Of a DNA stretch of 9,943 nt, positions 5,984 through 9,943 are shown one piece after another; within the stretch, counting starts at the first letter, position 1; each line of letters starts with the position of its first letter. This DNA is from Methanomassiliicoccus sp. (GTDB taxonomy: Archaea; Thermoplasmatota; Thermoplasmata; Methanomassiliicoccales; JACIVX01): assembly GCA_020725985.1 (NCBI GenBank), contig DYTM01000036.1:1-9943 (forward strand), read 5' to 3'. A program made the translations under genes and the position numbers. The notes beneath the pieces were generated by a model. That model saw only the letters and a list, made by a program, of their open reading frames with translations, had not been told where the DNA came from and made no database searches.

Positions 5984-7210
5984 TCAGATCTCTATCTGCT
6001 CCCCCGACTTCGGAAGGAAGACGTTGAACTCGCTCTCCAGGTCCTTCGCGAGGAGCTCCCTGTTGTCGCTGTGGCAGAGAACGACGTTCTTCGGGCCGCA
6101 CGCCCTGATGAACGAGACGAGTTCATCGTGATCCGAGTGTGCCGAGAGGTCGAACTTCTGGACCTCGCACTTGATTCTCTCCTTCACCCCCAGGATGTCC
6201 ACGGTCCCGCTGTCTATGAGCTGCCGCCCGTTCGAGCCCTCCACCTGATATCCTGTTAGCAGAACAGCGCTCTTCCGATCGTCCTTCACGTTCTGGAGGT
6301 ATCTGACGACCGGCCCACCATCCAACATTCCCCCCGTGGTGACGATGACCTCTCCCTTCATCGCCATGTTCCTTCCAGCGGGAGTCCTCACCTCCTTGAT
6401 CCTTTTCTTCGCCACCCTCAGGTGCTTCTCGGACCTGAGGTACTCAGGCTGATCGAGATAGAGGCTGGTGACCGTCCTTCCCATCCCGTCCACCCACATG
6501 TCGTATCCCTTGTCCCGCAGGATGAGCATGACCTCCTGGGTCCTGCCGACGGCGAAGCAGGGGATGATGGCCTTCCCCCCGCGCTTGACTACCTCGTCAA
6601 TCTTGTCCAGCAGCTGTCTCTCGGTCTTCTGCCGACTGGGATGGCGCCTGCCGGCGTAGGTGGCCTCGACGATGAGGTTGTCGCACTTGACCGCGTGCGC
6701 TCCCCAAACGAGCTGGGTGTTCCTGTTGTTCAGGTCGCCAGTGAAAACCGTCACCTCATCCCCCCTCAGCTCGTACATCGCCGCCCCCGGCACGTGTCCG
6801 GCGCTGTGCATTTCCACCTCGAACCCCGCGACGTCGACCGTCTCCCCGAAGTTCATCGGGGTGAAGTTCATCATCGCCGTGCGGATGTCAACCGGATCGA
6901 AGGGCCGCGGATATCCCTCGGCCTCCGCCACCTTCAGACTATCCGCGAGCAGAATCTTCGCCACGCTTATCGTCGAAGGCGTGGCAGCCACCTCCGTGTC
7001 GTACTTTCCGCAGAGCCAAGGGATCATGCCGCTGTGGTCCAGGTGACAGTGCGAAAGAAATGCGTAGTCAACAGGTGGGCTCGCCATGGGATACTGCGGC
7101 GGCTTTGCCGGCCGCATGCCGTACTCGAACAGGAGGTCGGCGTCCTTGTGGTGGATGAGCATCCCCATTCTGCCAACAACGTCCGCCCCTCCCAGAAATT
7201 TGATCTTCAT
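5984..7210 (-). CDS. Archaeal beta-CASP metallo-beta-lactamase ribonuclease (aCPSF2-like)
   Basis: The 408-aa protein combines a metallo-beta-lactamase fold with an inserted beta-CASP domain, as in RNA processing and decay nucleases. Metal ligands are visible: SHCHLDHSG (His54, His56, Asp58, His59), SAGHVPGA (His139), TGDLN (Asp159) and, near the C-terminus, VLCHSD (about His380). Beta-CASP motifs are VEAT (Glu182), PCFAVGRTQEV (217-227) and FDLSAHSDHDEL (His at about 358). It starts directly with the catalytic domain and lacks the N-terminal KH domains of aCPSF1, and its length fits aCPSF2, so it is expected to be a single-strand RNA nuclease in mRNA or rRNA processing. RNase J is the alternative. 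The start ATG 7210 has CAGGAG 9 nt upstream; a TTG at 7240 would overlap yjbQ and is rejected. Only 16 nt separate it from the upstream yjbQ stop, so the two are probably one transcript. Confidence 0.9.
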   Translation of the reverse strand: MKIKFLGGADVVGRMGMLIHHKDADLLFEYGMRPAKPPQYPMASPPVDYAFLSHCHLDHSGMIPWLCGKYDTEVAATPSTISVAKILLADSLKVAEAEGYPRPFDPVDIRTAMMNFTPMNFGETVDVAGFEVEMHSAGHVPGAAMYELRGDEVTVFTGDLNNRNTQLVWGAHAVKCDNLIVEATYAGRRHPSRQKTERQLLDKIDEVVKRGGKAIIPCFAVGRTQEVMLILRDKGYDMWVDGMGRTVTSLYLDQPEYLRSEKHLRVAKKRIKEVRTPAGRNMAMKGEVIVTTGGMLDGGPVVRYLQNVKDDRKSAVLLTGYQVEGSNGRQLIDSGTVDILGVKERIKCEVQKFDLSAHSDHDELVSFIRACGPKNVVLCHSDNRELLAKDLESEFNVFLPKSGEQIEI

Positions 7211-7226
7211 ATGAAACAGCTCCTGT

Positions 7227-7646
7227 CTATGCCCCAACAATCTGGATGATCACTTCTCTTCTCCTTTTCCTCACATCGAGCTCGATCAACACGACCTGCT
7301 GCCACGTTCCAAGATCAGGGGCGCCGTCGTGGAAAGGGACGGTGATCGAGGTCCCGAGGAATGACGAGCGGATGTGGGCGTGCCCGTTCCCGTCCCCCCA
7401 GGTCCGGTCGTGGTCGTAGACGACGCTTTTCGGGATGAGCCGATCGAGAGCCTTCCTTATGTCACTCTGAAGGCCCGGCTCGAACTCGAGCGTGACGAGT
7501 GCCGCGGTCGAGTGGGGAACTGAAACGCAGGCCAGCCCCTCCGTCATGCCCGAGGTTCTGACTGCCTCTCTCAGCTCCTCCGTGATATCAGAAAGATCGC
7601 CCTCTCCCTTCGTCTCGACCGCGAAGGTCTTCCTGTAAGTCTCCAT
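7227..7646 (-). CDS. YjbQ/UPF0047 family protein (secondary thiamine-phosphate synthase family)
   Basis: The 139-aa length is typical of UPF0047. Conserved family features are VPHSTAALVTLEFEPGL (His45, Glu54), the WGDGNGHAHIRSSFLGTS segment, FHDGAPDLGTWQQVVLIELD and a C-terminal RREVIIQIVG. The E. coli member YjbQ can substitute weakly for thiamine-phosphate synthase when overexpressed, but the true role of the family is unsettled. The ATG at 7646 is about 8 nt from the start site predicted from its TATA box, and no strong Shine-Dalgarno precedes it. It is the first gene of a probable two-gene unit with the ribonuclease downstream. No thiamine genes are nearby, so the context gives no support for a thiamine role here. 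Confidence 0.92.
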   Translation of the reverse strand: METYRKTFAVETKGEGDLSDITEELREAVRTSGMTEGLACVSVPHSTAALVTLEFEPGLQSDIRKALDRLIPKSVVYDHDRTWGDGNGHAHIRSSFLGTSITVPFHDGAPDLGTWQQVVLIELDVRKRRREVIIQIVGA

Positions 7647-7675
7647 ATTTCTACGAATGGCCTACTTCGAGGGGG

Positions 7676-7683
7676 CTATAAGC
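7676..7683 (-). promoter_or_regulatory. TATA box for the yjbQ-ribonuclease unit
   Basis: The minus strand reads GCTTATAG, centred about 34 nt before the yjbQ ATG. It predicts a leader of roughly 8 nt. The remaining divergent region up to the HTH gene (7684-7857) holds no gene or element I can support. Confidence 0.5.
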
Positions 7684-7857
7684 ATTTTGCGGTATCATGG
7701 CTGGAAGCGAACTAGGAGGGATTCAAGGCGCCGCCCGGGTGAGGGGGAGCCTGCGACGCCGTCGACAGAGATGCGGGAACGACCAGAGAATGACAATATC
7801 CCATTGGCGCTCCATCTGGATGCAAGAAATCCCGGCCTATTCCATCGGAAGGAAAGG

Positions 7858-7866
7858 ATTAATATT
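7858..7866 (+). promoter_or_regulatory. TATA box for the HTH regulator (near-leaderless)
   Basis: ATTAATATT follows a purine-rich GGAAAGG that could be the BRE. Transcription would start near 7887, virtually at the GTG at 7889. AGGAGG (7881-7886) lies only 2 nt before that GTG, too close for normal use, which supports a leaderless start or translation from the ATG at 7904. Confidence 0.5.
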
Positions 7867-7888
7867 CGCAACTCGAATCTAGGAGGTT

Positions 7889-8254
7889 GTGTCCGAGTTC
7901 GCCATGGATATCCGGTTGGCTCTGCGGAAGGACATACTCACTCTTGACCGAATCTGGCTGAGATCTGATTTCAGGGTGAAGTTGATAAAGAGAGGGATCA
8001 GCAAGGCCGGAAGCATCAACAAGCTCGGGAGGGAGCTGGGGTACAGGTCCAAGGTCCACCCAGGATGGAGCGTTCGACAGATACTGATAGGGAAGCAGGC
8101 CTTCCCCTATGACAGACTGGCGAAGCTCGCAGAGTATCTGGACTACTCTATGGAAGATATTCTGAAGTACCAGGCGAAGCCCGAAAGCGTGACCTTCGAG
8201 AGCACGCGGAGGGCGCTTCGACACTACGGCCTGTGGTACTATATTCCGAGATGA
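7889..8254 (+). CDS. Small helix-turn-helix (XRE-like) DNA-binding protein
   Basis: The 121-aa product looks like a compact transcription regulator. Residues about 28-92 form the expected helices. LIKRGISKAGSINKLGRELGY resembles the scaffold and positioning helices, GWSVRQILIGK the recognition region, and PYDRLAKLAEYLDYSMEDIL the closing helices seen in XRE-type domains. The N-terminus is amphipathic and the C-terminus ends with aromatic HYGLWYYIPR, possibly for dimerisation; no ligand-binding domain is present. The start is uncertain: GTG at 7889 or ATG at 7904 (MDIRLALRKD, 116 aa). An inverted repeat (AACTCG/CGAGTT) flanks the start region. The gene precedes the 333-aa membrane protein gene, whose predicted start site carries a palindrome, so local regulation is plausible but unproven. 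I cannot name a specific family. Confidence 0.72.
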   Translation: MSEFAMDIRLALRKDILTLDRIWLRSDFRVKLIKRGISKAGSINKLGRELGYRSKVHPGWSVRQILIGKQAFPYDRLAKLAEYLDYSMEDILKYQAKPESVTFESTRRALRHYGLWYYIPR

Positions 8255-8292
8255 CGGTCAGACAATCCGTCAGTCCTTGTTTTCTCTGACCG
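8252..8292 (+). terminator. Two overlapping, mutually exclusive hairpins after the HTH gene
   Basis: CGGTCAGA (8255-8262) pairs perfectly with TCTGACCG (8285-8292). TGACGG (8252-8257, starting at the stop codon) pairs with CCGTCA (8267-8272). The two cannot form together. TTGTTTTCTC lies within the larger loop (8278-8286). The simplest reading is a termination region for the HTH gene; an attenuator-like switch is possible. Confidence 0.4.
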
Positions 8293-8374
8293 GGCCATCC
8301 TCCCTCTCGCGGAATTCCTGCAATTCTAGGCAATCCTAGTATACTGGATATCAGTCCTGTGCCTCTCCAAAAGA

Positions 8375-8382
8375 CATAAATA
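8375..8382 (+). promoter_or_regulatory. TATA box for the 333-aa membrane protein gene
   Basis: CATAAATA, preceded by purine-rich AAAAGA, is centred about 26 nt upstream of 8405. The start site should therefore fall in the palindrome at 8404-8416, leaving a leader of about 28 nt. Confidence 0.6.
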
Positions 8383-8403
8383 CTATTAGTCGCATAAGTT
8401 CCA

Positions 8404-8425
8404 TTTGTCGGACAAAGTGTCGGAC
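8404..8425. promoter_or_regulatory. Candidate operator: 13-bp palindrome plus repeated half-site
   Basis: TTTGTC-G-GACAAA is a perfect inverted repeat at 8404-8416. TGTCGGAC at 8406-8413 is repeated exactly at 8418-8425, a 12-bp period, close to one helical turn. The site covers the predicted transcription start and leader of the membrane protein gene, where a bound repressor would block the polymerase. Confidence 0.5.
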
Positions 8426-8432
8426 CGAGGGG

Positions 8433-9434
8433 ATGGGTGTGCTATTCAGAAGGAAGAATCGGGACAAGGACGACGTCACCGATACTCTGGTGCACAGAGG
8501 GGTCTATCGGCTCTCCGAGACCTACGACGACGATGAGTCGAAGAAGTTCAAGGGAACGAAGGTCGCATACAGCTTCTGGAGCGCGGTGAAGTATACATTC
8601 ATCCTCTCATTCCTCCTGTGGTGGCTTCCGATCATAGGCCAGATGATCGCCGGATACGTCGGAGGCAGAAGGGCCGGCACCCCATGGAGAGGGGTTGCGG
8701 CGGCCCTCATCCCCCTCGCTGTCATCTTCATCATCTCGGGAGCGGTCGATGCCGGCTGGATTCCGACGGTGATCAACGGCGTGAACATCGCCCCCGGCGC
8801 ATTGCTGGGCGCACTGGCAGCGCAAGTCCCAGTGCTCGAGCCTTTCATGAACTTCGCTTCGATGTATCTTCACGATTTCATAGCGCTCGTCCAGTCGACG
8901 ATATCGTTCAGGCTGGACAGCTATCTGATGACTGTTGCCTTCGCATACATTGGCGGCATCATTGCCGACCAGACCAGGAGGGAAATGGAATATGTTTCTA
9001 GACACGGCAGTCCCCGAACCACTGTCGTGGTAGAAGGCAACGAATCCCCGCGAGAAATTGTCTCCCCTCGCTCCTCCTGGTCAACCCTTTCTCTCAGACC
9101 CCGGCACAGGGAGGTCAGGCAGGCGAGCTTCGGGGAACTTCAGGCCGTCAATGCGGACGCGCGGTTCGAGGAAACGGAGCAGAGGCCCTTGAGGGCGGTG
9201 CGAAAGACGGTCGAGGAGGACCCGGGGAGAGCCTCCGAGCTGTCGGCGAAGGAGAGAAAGCTCATAGAGAACAGGGCTCGGATGATGAACAGGAATCAGA
9301 GGCTCGTGGAGAAGAAGGTCCACGGCGCCTCCGGAGCGCCTGGCATCGTCGGCCGGGCTATGAAGGCGAATCATCCCCGGCCCGCTCACCCCGAGGGGTC
9401 TCAGCGCTCCTCGGGAGACTGGGAGTTCGTTTGA
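8433..9434 (+). CDS. Multi-span membrane protein with long charged C-terminal tail, unknown function
   Basis: The 333-aa product has a charged N-terminal region (1-50), then hydrophobic segments at about 52-78, 87-110, 118-145 and 162-178. A Gly-rich turn, GYVGGRRAGTPWRG, follows the first. The last about 155 residues are hydrophilic and rich in Arg, Glu and Ser, with a helical charged stretch near 265-295 that may form a coiled coil; it ends WEFV. No enzyme motif is visible. The ATG at 8433 directly follows GAGGGG with no spacer; GTG at 8439 has the same GAGGGG 6 nt upstream and is an alternative start that loses two residues. It has its own promoter, with a palindrome over the predicted start site, and a T-run terminator after it. 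It is probably a conserved archaeal hypothetical; I cannot assign a family. Confidence 0.78.
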   Translation: MGVLFRRKNRDKDDVTDTLVHRGVYRLSETYDDDESKKFKGTKVAYSFWSAVKYTFILSFLLWWLPIIGQMIAGYVGGRRAGTPWRGVAAALIPLAVIFIISGAVDAGWIPTVINGVNIAPGALLGALAAQVPVLEPFMNFASMYLHDFIALVQSTISFRLDSYLMTVAFAYIGGIIADQTRREMEYVSRHGSPRTTVVVEGNESPREIVSPRSSWSTLSLRPRHREVRQASFGELQAVNADARFEETEQRPLRAVRKTVEEDPGRASELSAKERKLIENRARMMNRNQRLVEKKVHGASGAPGIVGRAMKANHPRPAHPEGSQRSSGDWEFV

Positions 9435-9466
9435 GCCCCGACCAACATTCCCTTTTATCCCCCCAC

Positions 9467-9478
9467 TTTTTTTCTTTT
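9467..9478 (+). terminator. T-run terminator after the membrane protein gene
   Basis: TTTTTTTCTTTT lies 33 nt after the stop codon, preceded by a C-run. Long T-runs are sufficient for intrinsic termination in archaea. The rest of the 182-nt gap to tfs holds only the tfs promoter. Confidence 0.65.
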
Positions 9479-9570
9479 CGTTCGGCAGTCCCTGGCATCG
9501 ACAGGTCACCCTTCCCAAGCGAGAGGGACGACCGCGGCGTCGACCTTGACGCGCATGAGTTGGGTAGAAG

Positions 9571-9580
9571 ATTATTTATA
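9571..9580 (+). promoter_or_regulatory. TATA box of tfs
   Basis: ATTATTTATA follows GAAG and is centred about 40 nt before the ATG at 9617. It predicts a start near 9603 and a leader of about 14 nt. Only a weak GGCGAT ribosome-binding-like motif lies in that leader. Confidence 0.6.
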
Positions 9581-9616
9581 CGACCATCATTTTCCCCGGC
9601 AGTTGGCGATGAACAG

Positions 9617-9916
9617 ATGTTCTGTGCGGATTGCAGATCATTGATGTTTCCGAGGAATGGCAACTTCAAGTGTAGCAGGTGCGGAAAAGAGCAGAAGATG
9701 AACGGGGAGAAGGAGACCTTCACCACCAAACTGCGAGAGAAGGAGATGGTCGTCATCGACTCCAACGCTCCCACCCTCCCGAAGACGAATGTCGAGTGCC
9801 CGAAGTGCGGGCACAACGAGGCGTTTTGGGTGCTTCGACAGACGAGGGCTGCGGACGAGCCCGAGACCCGAATCTACCGCTGCACCGAGTGCGGGCATTC
9901 CTGGCGGGAATATTGA
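9617..9916 (+). CDS. tfs: Transcription factor S (TFIIS-like RNA polymerase cleavage factor)
   Basis: TFS rescues backtracked archaeal RNA polymerase by stimulating cleavage of the nascent RNA. The 99-aa product has both expected zinc ribbons. The N-terminal one has CADC and CSRC (Cys 3, 6, 19, 22). The C-terminal one has CPKC (Cys 61, 64) and CTEC (Cys 89, 92). The catalytic loop QTRAADEPETR carries the Asp80-Glu81 pair that reaches the polymerase active site, and the C-terminus ends in the usual GHSWREY. The acidic pair indicates an active cleavage factor and not an inhibitory paralogue lacking it. A frame open to 9431 is not used, since TFS proteins start MxFCxxC and the TATA box lies between. 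It appears to be monocistronic, with a T-rich run after the stop. Confidence 0.96.
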   Translation: MFCADCRSLMFPRNGNFKCSRCGKEQKMNGEKETFTTKLREKEMVVIDSNAPTLPKTNVECPKCGHNEAFWVLRQTRAADEPETRIYRCTECGHSWREY

Positions 9917-9926
9917 TTCCAGCAGG

Positions 9927-9943
9927 TTTCCTTTTAAGTAAGG
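9927..9943 (+). other. T-rich run after tfs, or TATA-like box of the next gene
   Basis: TTTCCTTTTAAGTAAGG just after tfs may terminate tfs. TTTTAAGTA could equally be the TATA box of a gene beyond the window. The sequence ends before this can be decided. Confidence 0.3.

Noticed and set aside
7657..7947. Plus-strand 96-aa frame in the yjbQ-HTH gap
   Set aside because: It has no ribosome binding site, an unnatural Arg/Pro/Glu-rich composition, overlaps the HTH start in another frame and covers two promoters.
8326..8339. CTAGG-CAAT-CCTAG hairpin as a separate terminator or operator
   Set aside because: The stem is only 5 bp, AT-flanked, with no T-run, and lies far from the mapped promoter elements; it is too short to support.
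9431..9616. Upstream extension of tfs to 161 aa
   Set aside because: TFS proteins begin at MxFCxxC; the extension contains the T-run terminator and the tfs TATA box.

Overview
The window reads as a GC-rich (roughly 60%) stretch of an anaerobic euryarchaeal chromosome. Three things point to Archaea. There is a transcription factor S gene and an archaeal beta-CASP ribonuclease gene. TATA-type boxes sit about 25 nt before likely start sites, and several genes have very short or no leaders. Heterodisulfide-reductase-like subunits are present. A Thermoplasmatota-type lineage is plausible but cannot be fixed from sequence alone.

Left part (1-4300): an electron-transfer cluster on the + strand. It opens with the 3' part of an HdrD-like CCG-domain protein, overlapping an HdrC-like two-cluster ferredoxin, overlapping an HdrB-like CCG protein. 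That HdrB gene is broken by a frameshift exactly at its second-domain GCH motif. A second, intact and diverged hdrC-hdrB pair follows (3004-4300). Two small minus-strand genes lie between the pairs: a zinc-ribbon protein with four membrane segments (2097-2594) and a tiny CxxC protein (2688-2873). No hdrA-like flavin subunit is visible, so the electron donor must lie outside the window.

Middle (4297-7646): nadC (NAD synthesis) runs convergently into the second hdrB, and their stop codons interlock in one CTAG. Next come a two-TM small membrane protein, a dodecin (flavin-binding protein), and a likely two-gene minus-strand unit of YjbQ (UPF0047) and an aCPSF2-like beta-CASP ribonuclease.

Right part (7889-9943): a small helix-turn-helix regulator, a 333-aa multi-span membrane protein with a long charged tail, and tfs (TFIIS-like RNA polymerase cleavage factor). 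A perfect 13-bp palindrome with an extra half-site sits where transcription of the membrane-protein gene should begin. It is a good operator candidate, possibly for the adjacent regulator.

I see no tRNA, rRNA, CRISPR array, insertion sequence or integrase. The most notable items are the broken hdrB beside an intact paralogous pair, the HdrD/C/B cluster without HdrA, and the palindromic operator candidate.
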